Notes: generated from the letters alone by a model not told the origin. Positions 1-10,869 are shown, numbered from the stretch's first letter. The stretch is DNA of 64,000 nucleotides from Bathymodiolus brooksi (GCA_963680875.1 OY804584.1:93618031-93682030), one strand, 5' to 3'. Program-made: numbers and translations.

Positions 1-121
1 TGTTATATTAAAATATTTCCACTTTGTTTTACTTGTCGTTTTCTTTTAAGAGCCTCAGTTTTATACTGCTCATGGTCAGCAACGGACCACCTTCGTCAAT
101 TGTTTTAGCTCATCGATATAT
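1..121. repeat. Left copy of a direct duplication
   Basis: This sequence recurs almost unchanged at 749-877. Both copies share the segment ACTTTGTTTTACTTGTCG and the following 'tactgctcatg...cgtcaattg' block. The second copy has an extra 'attctta' near its start and a few substitutions. No coding potential was seen. It could be a duplicated segment or the two ends of an element about 870 bp long. The 122-748 interval shows nothing recognisable. Confidence 0.8.
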
Positions 122-748
122 TTTATCAATTTATTATAAGTTATGGAAAAAACCAGCTGAGTTGCAATTGTTAAAAAAAATATGATTGTGATCGGTCTTC
201 CGTAATTAAAATCGTCAAAATGAAATACAACCGAATTGATATCAAATGGCAACTTGTTTCAAACGCATTTAAAATATACTTTGAAATTCTTTAAACTTAT
301 ACATCACGTGCACGATCTTTTATTACAACACTTTCACTCAAGCGTACACTATTTCTGTTTTCACACGTTGCGGTTTGGGGTTGCTATTGTGCATGCGAAA
401 TATTAATTGTAAACCCCATTGACTGGCTATATGCTGCATGTCTAGAATATTTTAGTTTTTCCTCGATCGACAGTTCAGAAGCTAGAAAACAATATGATGA
501 ATTGTCTGTCAATCATGCAAACAATAACGTATGCACATGACAGTACACATTTTCAAGGCACTGGATGGATAGTTCCCTTTGATTCAAGAGAATGGTACTG
601 ATAGAGGTTAAAATTTTAATTTGGGCGCAAGAGGGAAGCTTTATATAATTTATGAAAATGTGATTTGAATTTTAAGGATCCTCAGATTCAAATTCATTCA
701 TCTACTTTTCTATACTTCTATACATATGTATATTTCAAATGATAGTAA

Positions 749-877
749 TGTTATATTAAAATATTCTTAAATATTTCCACTTTGTTTTACTTGTCGTTTT
801 CTTTTAAGAGCCCGAGTTTTATACTGCTCATGCTCAACAACGCACCACCTTCGTCAATTGATTTAGCTCATCGAGGA
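749..877. repeat. Right copy of a direct duplication
   Basis: Same orientation as 1-121, offset by about 748 bp, with scattered substitutions and one short insertion. It ends just before an (ATTT)n tract. Same-strand orientation argues for direct terminal repeats or a segmental duplication rather than a foldback element. No open reading frame of an LTR element lies between the copies. Confidence 0.8.
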
Positions 878-915
878 TCACGAGATTCACTAAAATAAAT
901 AACACGTCCGTGCAA

Positions 916-918
916 TAT

Positions 919-1001
<83 letters not shown>

Positions 1002-1002
1002 T
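916..1002. repeat. (ATTT)n microsatellite
   Basis: About 21-22 nearly perfect tandem copies of ATTT, with no interruptions visible. It is a simple tetranucleotide repeat. Confidence 0.97.
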
Positions 1003-1335
1003 GCTTTGGTGTCAGTGTTTCAACTGTTGACATGTTTTAAATTCAACATGGGTAGACTTAAAGAAAGTGTGTAATCGTAAAATGCAGTGGCCAACCATCC
1101 CAGTCTGGTGTCACAAGAAAGGGGATTGTTCTGATATGCCTAACGTTGTGTATGCAATTGACGGAGCTTCACATGAGATACAAATTCCATCCAATTAACC
1201 CCAACAAAAAACATACTTTCAGCAAACCAATTCTTTTCTTTGATTGATATGAAAAGATAGTTTATAAACAGTGATAATCATAAATTCATCAATATCAATA
1301 AAACAATTACCTTTCATCTTAACTGAACTTGAGCA

Positions 1336-1564
1336 GTCGTGGTCGTATGGTAGTTGAATTTACAACTATCTGTACAATCGTTGCCTATCACCACTTAAGT
1401 TGTGAGTTTGAACCCCATTCATGGCGAGGTGTACTAGATAAAACATTATGCGATAAAGATTGTCAGTGACTTGCGACAGGTCTGTGGATTTCTCTGGGTA
1501 CTCCAATTTCCGCCACAAAAGTAGTAACTGAAATATTTTTGAAAGTGGTGTTAAACAACTAACC
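1336..1564 (+). mobile_element. SINE-like dispersed repeat, copy 1
   Basis: Alignable by eye to 12483-12714 and 23065-23330. Shared blocks are 'ggtcgtatg.tggttg', 'tgcctatcacc', 'ggcgaggtgtactcgata', 'ataaag.ttgtcagtga.ttgc', 'tctc..ggtactcc' and the tail 'actgaaatattgttgaaagtgg.gttaa'. The length of about 230 bp, the lack of a coding frame and the shared tail fit a SINE. Elements ending in this tail are, from general knowledge, common in molluscs. The tRNA-type promoter boxes are too decayed to assign. Confidence 0.7.
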
Positions 1565-1832
1565 TCCAATGGACAAATGATGGATCAAAAGTTTGTGTAT
1601 GTAGTGCATAACATAAAGCACATTTGTGTCATAATGTGGCATATCTTTACAAGTACCAATAATACTACAACAATATTGTTTCCCACACAATTATGGGAAC
1701 TGCTATGCACATATCATGTCATTAAACAATGTACTGAAAAAGAAACAACTTCACTTTCAAATTTTTTATTAACCATTAAATTAAATTATCTCCATGGTCT
1801 CAAAATTATGTTTCAGTGTTTATTGCATCTTA

Positions 1833-1880
1833 TCACATATTTATAAATAATAACGTCAATTTTGCGCATCGGGGCAAAAC
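1833..1880. repeat. Direct repeat flanking a foldback
   Basis: The block 'cacatatttataa.taataacgtcaattttg' recurs at about 2251-2284. In both copies 'catcggggcaaa' follows, but the second copy has about 35 extra bases between the two parts. The 2089-2259 inverted repeat lies between or against these copies, which suggests one composite element covering roughly 1830-2340. Confidence 0.6.
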
Positions 1881-2088
1881 TCTGATAACACGATATCAAG
1901 CCTCTCGTGAGCTCCATGACGTCACTTCCGCCAAACTGTTAATTGTCGTTTGGAAAATGTCAACGTTCAGCGAGGAAAGATTTGTTGGCGTTTCGGAAGC
2001 AGAACCCTCAACCGATATCGATCACTCATATCCATAAGTTTGGTGTCTGTGTGGGAAGTTAATTTTGTTCTTTTTAATTCAATGTTGA

Positions 2089-2259
2089 AATATGTGATAA
2101 ATAGATTAATGCATGCCTTTTTCCATATCAAGACTGTTATCATTCCTTGACCGATATCGACCATTATGCTGAAGCCCTCTGGCCGATATCCGTCTCTCGG
2201 GATGATAATAGTCTTGATTTGGAAAAGGGCATGAATTAATCTATTAATTATCACATATT
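2089..2259. repeat. Foldback (inverted repeat) element
   Basis: The arm at about 2089-2147 is the near reverse complement of 2199-2259. Paired blocks include 'aatatgtgata'/'atcacatatt', 'agattaat'/'attaatct' and 'tcaagactgttatcat'/'atgataatagtcttga'. The arms are about 58-61 bp with a roughly 50-bp loop holding two GATATC-like motifs. There is no coding capacity. It is most likely a MITE or foldback element. Confidence 0.75.
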
Positions 2260-2340
2260 TATAAGTAATAACGTCAATTTTGCCCATACGTAAACACCGG
2301 AAGTACCACAGCGACATCTGCCATCGGGGCAAAGCTTAAC

Positions 2341-3092
2341 GTGATCGCATGACGTTCCACTCAACGACGATAATGAATGGGCATTTCCTGAGGATTTGTT
2401 GATGTTTTGATAAGCCAATCACAGTGTTTACTATTTGTCACAGGTGAGTAATTCATGTTAATACATAAAAGGAAAGTAAAAACAGCGAGTACATATTGAT
2501 TTTAATACATGGTGTTGACGTAAAAATGTGCAAACTAAATCAAAACCTGAAAGGGTATTATTTGGGCGTCGTTTCGATCGCCATTTCCTGAAACTGGTGA
2601 CCTCAATTTGATACAAATTACATCAAAATTACGGAAGACTTATGTTTGAAAATTGAACATGATGTACAAAAACGATTTTTATGACAAAAAATATAAAAAG
2701 TCCTCTTAAGTCGTCTCAAATTATCTCGTTACGGCCTCCCAAAAGTACCCAATTGTTGCTGTATTTTTCGATCCGGCGACTAACATCGTGTTACATTAGT
2801 ACGGTCGTTTCACAGAGAAATAACACACATTTTACAATTTTCTTGGCAACATTGTCATCCAGACTAATTATAATATAATGCAGATGCAATACATGAACAT
2901 CGATCAGTAAGAGAAATAAAAAAGAGACGGAATTGATGCAAAAAGTTGCCAGTATGCTCAGGAATACAGAGTAGTAGCACACAGTGTCCCACATTTTTTG
3001 TGAGCAAGGAATATTTCTTTAGGATAAGGGAAATCTTGTCCACACTTTGTTCATGTCTTTAAATCTAAAAATAAGTAAATCATAATACAGCA
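2341..3092. other. Unassigned non-coding sequence
   Basis: AT-rich sequence. The short open frames on both strands have no domain-like composition and no supporting splice context. I see nothing assignable. Confidence 0.5.
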
Positions 3093-3117
3093 ATAAATAC
3101 TGTCAGAATGTTGAATA

Positions 3118-3138
3118 CCCCCCCCCCCCCCCCCCCCC
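3118..3138. repeat. Poly-C tract
   Basis: A run of about 21 C residues. It follows one copy of a 26-bp motif containing 'aatactgtcagaatgttga', which is repeated at about 3271-3297. Homopolymer length in an assembly is often unreliable. Confidence 0.95.
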
Positions 3139-3847
3139 GTGCAATAATAGTCAAAAGTGACGGTCAGCACGTACCATGTAGATGTAGATGTAGATATCCC
3201 ATTATCAATTTTGATGTACATTTGTATGAAACCATTCACATGAACTTCCCAAGTGAGATTTTCTGTCTTTTAATAAATACTGTCAGAATGTTGAATATCC
3301 AAAGGCAGGGCAAGTCCAAATACATATTTGTTTTCCTTTCTGCATTCCATACCATACTTTGTGACACTGTTTAATGTTTGTTTATTATAATAAAACTTGC
3401 TTGGGTGTGAAATTTGTCCTGAGAGGAAGCAAAGTTTTCATAAGTTCCTTGAACACATGTTGAACAAATCTTCTGTGAAATATTATATAGGTTCCAGACA
3501 AAAAGATATGTGAAGATTTGTTCCACTGGAACTGTGTTCCATACCATAAATGTATACATATGTAGTTGCACCCTTAATCATTACTGTATTTGACCTAAAA
3601 GGGAGTCCTTTTAAAAAGATCAAGTGGAATTTGAGTAGGGAATGCATATTGGGTCAAAAAGGGTAGTTTTTAGTCTTTCAAGAAATTCTTTGCATTTTAC
3701 TTATAGTAATTGCTTGAATCTATATATCATTTTTAGATGGATACTCCAGTGTCACATACACACACAGAAGATACAAGAAAGTGCTTGTTTAAGAGTCCTG
3801 TAGATGCAATGCAAGAATGTGACCTACCTGGATATGCTACACCACTT

Positions 3848-4490
3848 GTAAGTACTTAGATCAGAGAAAATTAAAAGAGGAACTGATAGTAGTATTTTAT
3901 CATGAAGTTTAAAATTATGGCGAGCAAAAAACAATTCTTCCAGAAACTAGTTAGACATCCATAATACAGCAATAAAAGTGCACGGGTTCCTTTTGTTTAT
4001 ACTTGCTAAGGTTTTCTCTCATGCACATTTACTTCATATCCGTTCTTTTTTCAATACATGTTTCATTCACCAAAACAAACTACACTACTACTCTTTAGTA
4101 AACACTTGATGTACTTTATTAAATGTAAAATATAATGTAAATCAAGTTCAACCCTTTGATTTGAACAAATAAAGGGCTACGCCGAGCTCAGCATGATACA
4201 GCCACATCATGTCGACCAAGGAAATGTGAACAAGTGTACTTTACAGTGAATGTGGACACAGTTTTTAGCTAGACACAGTAATTTGCTTGACACAAAAAAT
4301 GGCTCCCAAAGATTAAAATTGACTGCCCTTACCTACCTGTACTCATCAAAACATACCATGAAAAAGCTTGTCCAAATCTGCATATCTACCTACTCTACTT
4401 TGTTGTCTATAAGAGGCATTTAATATATGTATATGTACATGTGCAGTTACATGTATCAAGATTGTTTCATGTTGCCATTGTGTATTTCAG
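3848..4490. other. Intron-like spacer, nothing recognised
   Basis: AT-rich sequence between a GTAAGT donor and a 'tgtatttcag' acceptor. No coding, RNA or repeat structure was recognised. Confidence 0.5.
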
Positions 4491-6157
4491 GGATTTTCAC
4501 ATAAGCGCAAAAGGAATATTAGTTGGTCGCCTCGAAAATGCACACACAAAATAGCCCTCCAAAGAAGAGAAGTAGAAATAGAACTTGATCACAGCAGGAA
4601 TTGCGCTCCCTGGTAGAATATGTTGCTTTGCATAAAGATGCTCAGAACTCAGAAAACGAATGGCTTGCTATGAATGATGACAACAATTACTGGTTTAAAG
4701 CAAGTGAATTTATCAAGCAGACTTGTGGAACTGTACGAGGAAGTAAGTATTTGTACATTTTTGTTTGTATACACAGTGAGCACAATTCTTAAGAGGTCAG
4801 CATGGTGAAATGAGGACCCAAGACCTGGCACACATGGTGACCTGACCTGATGAAGGCCATAGGTGGAGGTCCGATCAGATCACTGAGTTGGTCAGGTCAA
4901 GGAACCTCATTTTACCATGTTCAAAGTGACCTCATGAAAAGTAATTAATTGTTTTATTATACCAATAAAAATAACAAGATTCTATAATTTATGTGTAATA
5001 TTTTATTAGAATTTTGTTATTAACAGTATTAGTGGTAACATTTGAAAAACTATTGTTTACTTTATTGATATACACTTCAGGTACTAGAATTATATTGTGA
5101 TTTCCTGTTTACAAGCAGATGGAAAAATTAGTGTTGCTTTTAGCCAAAAAACCACTGGAACTTTACTGAAAGTCTGAAACAGAGTTTTAATGAACACTTT
5201 CTGCAAGTAACTGATGCCAACTGAATTCAAACATAGTCTTGAACAATTCAGTTACTTTTTTGTACAATAATTGTTTTTCTTTTTAATTTTCCAGCTACAT
5301 CATGCAGAGCCAACGTAGTGAATTACTTCAGAAAAACATTTAAAGCAGTGTCTGATGCTGAAGAAGAATGTTAAATAGATTATGAAGATACATGTGCTAC
5401 AAATATATCAGATGATCCCGGCTTTATTGAAGTGTCAACTCCATCAACACCTGCAACACCCTATAGTGTGGAACACTTTGTGGATTATTATTTGTCAAAA
5501 TTCAGTAAAGAACAAGTAACAACTATTTGGAAGAAACTAAGGAAAGAGGTTGCTATCAATGAGAAAGTACAAACTTTAAGATCAGGTTTGTCTGAGCATG
5601 AGCTTATTAACATAATCCACACAGCATCAAGTAACTGCCGTGAACAAATATTGATATCAAATTTTACAAGTCTTCATCCAGAACACAAAAAACAGAGTCT
5701 AGACAAGTTGTTTGAGATGTCAGCTTACAACGAAGGATTGAAAGCAGGTACTGATAAATTTGTGAGCCTTTCCATTCAAGCAATGAAAACACTCAAAAAG
5801 AAAGGAAAACCAAATGTCATAAAAGACTTCGTAAAGTGTTTAGGACTGACCAGGCCAGATTCCCAGGAACCTCTTATGCCAGTCGACCGCATACCATTTG
5901 GCTTAATTCAGCATCAAATACAGTTCTTTTGTGTCAGTGATATACGACAGGTAAGCATTGTTTCAATCATTTTTTCATATATATACATTTGAAAATAACT
6001 ATGTGAAAAGAAAATTATCTATTATTCTAATATGACGTCCTTCAAACGCTTTGAGTCCAAACCCGTGGTAAAATTAATATTAATCTATGACCGATTAGAT
6101 ATATGACGTCATCGACAATTTATAACGATATTTTACCAATTTTTACATATTAGAATC

Positions 6158-6317
6158 GAAATAATTCATGGAAGCCATACGTATATATTGTTTTTACCAC
6201 GGGTAGGCCTTTATGTCAGCTTTTTACCCCTCGTTACCGCTTGGGGTAAAACTTCGTGACATAGAGACCTACCCGTGGTAAAAACAATATATACATATGG
6301 TTTCCATGAATTATTTC
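6158..6317. repeat. Foldback element (MITE-like)
   Basis: The left arm, about 6158-6218, is nearly the exact reverse complement of 6258-6317. The paired motif is TTTTTACCACGGGTAGG with CCTACCCGTGGTAAAAA, and the outer ends are GAAATAATTCATGGAA/TTCCATGAATTATTTC. The loop is about 40 bp. It lies in the intron of the degenerate gene. A further 'acccgtggtaaaa' motif occurs nearby at about 6060, so the full element may start earlier. Confidence 0.85.
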
Positions 6318-6920
6318 TTAAATAATATAGATGAAAAGGTTAAAAAGACAGTTCCATTGTACATATAACATTAACATCATATGGTTGACTTAATTTCACT
6401 GCAGTATGCACTCATAAAGTACTAGTAGATATAATAAGGAAGATAGCAGGAAGAGTCAACAATGCAGAACACCATAACAAGATACATGTATACCGAACAA
6501 ACAACCCTAAATCAATGCAACAGAAAAGATGCAAAGACAAACAAACAAATACAACAAGAAGTCGAGATAGCCTGACTTAGTCACAAAATTATGGTGGGGA
6601 AAATATGCACTTCTTTTTTTATGACAATAGCAAAATAAATCCATGGTTTGGTTTTTAAAAGAATACAGTGTAACTTACGTTTTATCATGGAGTCTATATA
6701 CTGATATTGCTAAATACCTTGTTTATCTAACTAAGCTTCACATATAATATTCCTATCTTATAGCTTCATCCAAATACAATCAGTTTTTAAATTTTGTACA
6801 GACGATTATTATCAGTGGATAGAAACCTTAGACGCAGAGTTCGAAGACAGACTTGGAAGAATTTTAAGAGGTCCAATGTGGAGTGGGCAGTCATCGGATT
6901 GTATTGGAGATCCTTTAAAG

Positions 6921-7570
6921 GTACTTTGTAATTTATTTGCCTTTGTCAGTACATTCCAGTTTTACAAACAGATATAGTGTAAATGGACAAGAGTCAAAAT
7001 CACATGAATACCAGGATTTAAATTAACATAAAGTAGATCAACAGCATATTTACTAAAAAAAAGACAGATGGATGAATGCAGTGAGACAAAATTGCTTACT
7101 GTGAAATATTATAAAGCAGACAATTGTGCTTTTATACATTTTGTAGCTGTTACTCATCTCGAAGTCACTATAAATATGATAAAGCGTAAAACAGAGAGTC
7201 AAGATCAAGACAGCTTAGTAGTACATTTTGCTATTTATAGATAACTGCTATTAGCAGTACACAATTTGTGTGGTTTTTTCATTCACATGTATTATTGCGG
7301 GAGTACATCAATAAATTACAAACAGAATAAGTTGCTTGATATTATACATATTTCATAAGACAAACACTTTAAATACATAATCATACATACAGGACACTAT
7401 TAATACTGTAAGAACAAAAATTGTTGTTTTATGTTATCTTTAAGCTGTTGTTTACATTGATCATTGCATTTCAAGTTTGTATCTTTTCAGCAAGGTAATA
7501 CTTGATTTGATTTTATAGACGTGTAAATAGTCAACCTTTGCATATTGTATCTTTATTGTACATGTTGTAG
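6921..7570. other. Intron-like spacer, nothing recognised
   Basis: AT-rich sequence between the donor after 6920 and the acceptor before 7571. No coding or repeat signal was recognised. Confidence 0.4.
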
Positions 7571-7657
7571 GCACGATTAAATTTGGCTGCAGTAAGGAAA
7601 TCAACTATAAACAGAAGAACAGCTTCCTCTGACTTCATAGATTCACCTACCATACAG

Positions 7658-8505
7658 GTACTTGCACATTTCAAAGCAAGTGACAAATCTTTTCAGCTGA
7701 TTAAAGCTTAAATAGACTTTCATATCTCATGGCACCTGTACATGACTACATGTACATTTGTATGTTTTGTAAAACATTAATGATTCTATTTTGAAAAGAC
7801 TAGAACTCATTACATTAGTTGCAAAAAAGACCAAATATGGGGTAAATGTACATGGGATGAAATCACATAGTAGAGAAGGTCACAAACATGATGCAAAGAT
7901 ACATGTCCAATACTGTTAATGCTGTTCGTCATCTTGCTGTACCCGTATGGTCTGATATATATATGAAGTGTAATATATATTCTGATAAAAAAAACGACTT
8001 TCAGAACCGGGGGTGTGGGTGGGTGGGGGGTAGGAGGATGCACTGAGACTGACACAGATCATATAATTCGATATTTATTTAAATAGTTTACATTTATTTT
8101 TTTCAAAACAAATTAAATATTTACTTTTAGTTGCGCTAAGCGTATTTATTTTGGTATATAGTAACTAGAAATTAAGCAAATATTTTCATCGTGCGTGAGA
8201 AAACATATTAAGAATACCTTGAGGGATAAAATAACGTTAAACATATTCAATTACAATAAATATTTTCTATCGTTACCTCAACATATTATAATGATAGTAC
8301 AGTTGACCGATATTATTTGAAATGTCAAAACGTTTCGTGTCATTATGATTGTACACACCGGGACGAATAAACTGCAATAAGAAGCTGATACGAGGAAGAT
8401 GATCAAATACAGACACGTACCCATGTTTCAGTAATACACACCCACAACGAAGCGAATTGTATATACCAGAATCAGATCCAAGTTTAACGTGTTAATTAAA
8501 CTTAC
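7658..8505. other. Unassigned non-coding sequence
   Basis: AT-rich. A G-rich patch at about 8009-8040, with runs such as GGGGG and GGGTGGGTGGGGGG, could form a quadruplex. The downstream exons expected on the minus strand after the sushi exon (transmembrane segment and tail) were looked for here and not recognised. Confidence 0.4.
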
Positions 8506-8667
8506 ATGGGATGCACGTTGAATTGACAGCCACCCAACTTCCGGTTGCTGAACAGGAAGATACAATGGTTGTTTGGTAGTAACCACTTCTGCATCTTAAT
8601 GTGGCAGTAGATATCCCTGCCATCCACACAACACTGCTAATATTGTATGGAAATCCACAAGATAGTG
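8506..8667 (-). CDS. Sushi/CCP-domain exon of a mesh-like protein
   Basis: A 162-bp exon read on the minus strand. The acceptor 'ttttgcag' lies just above 8667 and the donor GTAAGT just below 8506. The product starts …LSCGFP, continues through LRCRSGYY, then SSCSATGSW, and ends STCIP. That is the four-cysteine CCP pattern with the usual Gly-Tyr after the second Cys and the Gly-x-Trp before the last. Phase fits the upstream exon at 10279 exactly (one base plus two). Mesh/SUSD2-type proteins carry one sushi domain after vWD and before the membrane anchor, and this exon fits that place. No further downstream exon was found, so the piece is partial. A generic CCP protein is the alternative. Confidence 0.8.
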
Positions 8668-8828
8668 CTGCAAAACAGTGATAAAATAATCATAATTTCA
8701 TTTATCCAACTAGACATGTGAATTAATAAGTGATTGCTATTACAACCATGGGAGCAATATGATAGGGAAGATGATGCTATCCACTTTGTACTAGGCCGGA
8801 AAGCTTAGTTGGAATTCTAGATTGCTAG

Positions 8829-8930
8829 ATCACTGAAACAACATTCCGTGGGTAGACGTGTTGCTCCATTCTGAAACATTATCACGATTCCATGCCAATC
8901 ATGCTTTGCTCTTACTCATTAATGTTGCTG
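8829..8930 (+). repeat. Dispersed repeat fragment, copy 1
   Basis: Shares an ordered series of blocks with 24076-24165: 'acaaca', 'ggttagac.cgt', 'gttccattc.ga.acatta', 'cgat.cca.ccag' and 'tgctctta.tc'. Both copies lie in intronic or flanking DNA of the mesh-like exons. It is probably a fragment of a widespread molluscan short element. Confidence 0.6.
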
Positions 8931-8999
8931 GCTTAGTTACGAAGTAGCAAATATCAATTTAATAAACGTTGTCTTGCCATGGATATTATTTAATAAAGA

Positions 9000-9262
9000 T
9001 CAAGAAGAGTTTGAAGATACCAAAGGGGTAATCAGAATCCGTACATCTAAGAGGAACAGACAACACAATGGCCAAAGGAAAAGGGACAAACAACGATTTA
9101 CAAAACATACACATAAAAATAAAACGAATCCCACTGAAAACGGGATGAACTCCGGAAGGGTAAGCAGTTCCTGCTCCACTAGTGGCACTCGTCATGTAAA
9201 TCTACTTACAAACCCGGTGATTAGTCATGAATAAGGAAAGGACCGGGGAGATTATGCTATGA
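9000..9262 (+). mobile_element. Dispersed element family M, plus-strand copy
   Basis: Begins 'aagaagagtttgaagatacc' and contains 'acaaacaacgat.tacaaaacat', 'gaatcccactgaaaac', 'ggaagggtaagcag', 'tgctccactagtgg' and 'ggtgattagtcatga'. The same ordered blocks occur in reverse complement at 9710-10262. From memory this family is very common in Mytilus. The open frames running through it are not real genes. Confidence 0.75.
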
Positions 9263-9360
9263 AATATGCATTTCAGAACAACACTTTACGTCGACATATA
9301 AACGAATTTAGACTCTCGAATCAGTTTATGGCCGACAATTAATGTATATCTATATAGACA

Positions 9361-9709
9361 GTGGTTTTTGATCTGAATTATCAACATTTTACACATCTAT
9401 ATATCGAAATCATACTTTTATTACAAAACACTAAATGCTTCATGTATCATATTGTGTTGTCTAAGTTTATGTTGTCATTCATTTTTGCGATAGTATGTTG
9501 CCGTTTTGAGTGGAAGCAAATCTGTTTATTTATCTATGTATTGCCTTTGGAAATCAAGTTATCAAGATGGGAGGGGGTTGCCAACTTGAGATCCAATTAA
9601 CCTGTATGACCCGCCACATGTTCGTACTGTCCAAAATCAGGACATGAATTTCCAACTTCTTACGTCGTGGTCTTTTTGTGTACATTGAGTTAATGTGAGA
9701 GGTCATTGT
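9361..9709. other. Spacer between inverted element copies
   Basis: No coding or repeat feature was recognised. The open frame in 9361-9600 has no domain-like features. Confidence 0.4.
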
Positions 9710-10262
9710 TAGTTTTGTTGATATAGCTGGAATTGTTGACCATTACTATCTAAACTATCTTTTAATAACTTAACTTGTCTGGTCTTATATAGCATCCATT
9801 TTGAAATTGCTAAAATTACCCACAGCATTGCAGATATCCGAAAGAAGTTCCAATGGGAGCTACAGTAATACAGACGAGGTAAGATGAAGGGAAGGAGCAT
9901 CGGATGAGCTTTGACGAAGAATGGCACACGTAACAAATACAAAACACGTACAGTTTGACCGTTATCGAATATCTATGTCACAAATAACCACGGATATGTT
10001 CCACTTGTGGTAAAAACGTCCCGGTTTTTTTCCTCATTCATGACTTATCACCGGATTTGCACCTAGATTAACACGATGGATACCACTAGTGGACCAGGAT
10101 CTGTTTACCCTTCGACACCACCTGAGTTTTTAGTGGGATTCGTGATACTCGATCTTTAGGTATATATGATGTTTTGTAGATCGTTGTTTGTGCTTTTGTC
10201 TTTTTTTGCCCTAACCTTCTTCGATTTATGGATTCTGATGGTATCTTCAAACTCTTCTTACA
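9710..10262 (-). mobile_element. Dispersed element family M, minus-strand copy
   Basis: The reverse complement reproduces the 9000-9262 blocks: it starts at the 'aagaagagtttgaagatacc' end near 10262, then 'cacaaacaacgatctacaaaac', 'gaatcccactaaaaactc' and 'ggtgataagtcatgaatgagg'. It also runs further, and 9833-9925 is shared with 13318-13412. The minus copy ends next to the donor of the exon at 10279. The 9000/10262 pair is a large inverted repeat with about 450-680 bp between the arms. Confidence 0.75.
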
Positions 10263-10278
10263 TTAATAATATATTTAC

Positions 10279-10430
10279 CTGCAACTGTGTTATTAGTGAT
10301 GACGTCAAACTGATGACAGAAATTAGCAGATAGTCGTCCAAGATTTTCATCTCCCGTCACGTAATAGTCATACGTGCATTCATAATTTGTTCCACCCACG
10401 TCCCATATTGTTTGATAAACATTTTCGGGG
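10279..10430 (-). CDS. Post-vWD linker exon of a mesh-like protein (partial)
   Basis: On the minus strand the frame reads from about 10430 (…ENVYQTIWDVGG…) through ECTYDYYVTGDENLG to NNTVA, and ends at a CAG/GTAAAT donor. The order C-x-YD-x-x-VTGD-x-x-LG followed by a sushi CG is what I expect between the vWD and CCP domains of mesh/SUSD2-type proteins. Splicing into 8667 is in phase. The 5' edge cannot be placed. No AG occurs on this strand between about 10353 and 10559, so the nearest upstream acceptor is about 130 bp inside the adjoining 32-bp tandem array. Either the splice site is lost or the exon now reads array sequence. No NIDO, AMOP or vWD exon was found upstream on this strand as far as 14300. 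Confidence 0.55.
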
Positions 10431-10436
10431 ATTGTG

Positions 10437-10711
10437 TAAGCGAGTGAGTGTGTGAGCAAGTGATGGTATGAGCGAGTGAGTGTGTGAGCAAGTGATGGTA
10501 TGAGCGAGTGAGTGTGTGAGCAAGTGATGGTATGAGGGATTGAGTGTGTGAGCAAGTGACTGTATGAGCGAGTGAGCGTTTGAGCAAGTGATGGTATGAG
10601 CGAGTGAGTGTGTGAGCAAGTGATGGTATGAGCGAGTGAGTGCGTGAGCAAGTGACTGTATGAGCGAGTGAGCGTGTGAGCAAGTGATTGTATGAGCGAG
10701 TGAGTGTGTGA
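10437..10711. repeat. 32-bp tandem repeat array
   Basis: About 8.5 copies of a 32-bp unit built from GCGAGTGAGTGTGTGAGC and AAGTGATGGTATGA, with 'gatgg/gactg/gattg' variants. It contains no stop codon in several frames, so long but meaningless open frames (repeats of THSLAHT-like peptides) cross it on the minus strand. It abuts the acceptor side of the minus-strand exon ending near 10430. Confidence 0.95.

Positions 10712-10761
<50 letters not shown>
10712..10761. repeat. (CACG)n/(CA)n microsatellite
   Basis: About four CACG units run into about 16 CA dinucleotides, directly continuous with the 32-bp array. Confidence 0.95.
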
Positions 10762-10763
<2 letters not shown>

Positions 10764-10869
10764 TATCGGTTTTTGGTGGTTAATGCCACTTTCAAGAGTA
10801 TTTTGTCTTGAAACGGGCCATCAACGAAAAGAATATTCATAGAAAGAACTAATACTGCACACCTCACAT

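Larger units (their letters stand above)
3737..7657 (+). pseudogene. Unknown multi-exon gene, probably degenerate
   Basis: Five exon-like blocks with GT/AG edges: 3737-3847, 4491-4742, 5295-5950, 6764-6920 and 7571-7657. The best-preserved reading is in 5297-5950, a charged, helical, soluble-looking protein. The boundary 4742/5295 joins in phase (…TVRG/TTSCRAN…). Breaks are visible. The open frame switches inside exon 2 (frame of 4491 to frame of 4538). In-frame TGA (4586) and TAA (5372) interrupt the frame, and exon 4 is open only in a frame one base out of phase with exon 3. A basic KKRSR stretch in exon 2 could be a nuclear signal. I recognise no family. The exon structure means it is not a processed copy. 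It could be a decayed host gene or an intron-bearing transposon-derived gene. Unusual splicing around the breaks is possible but less likely, because several independent lesions are present. Confidence 0.6.

Noticed and set aside
8009..8040. G-rich stretch as a regulatory quadruplex
   Set aside because: It could form one, but nothing ties it to a promoter. Noted only as sequence composition.
10247..10867. Long minus-strand frame with repeated THSLAHT-like peptides
   Set aside because: The tandem 32-bp unit lacks stops in several frames at once. Only the stretch below about 10430 has real protein similarity.
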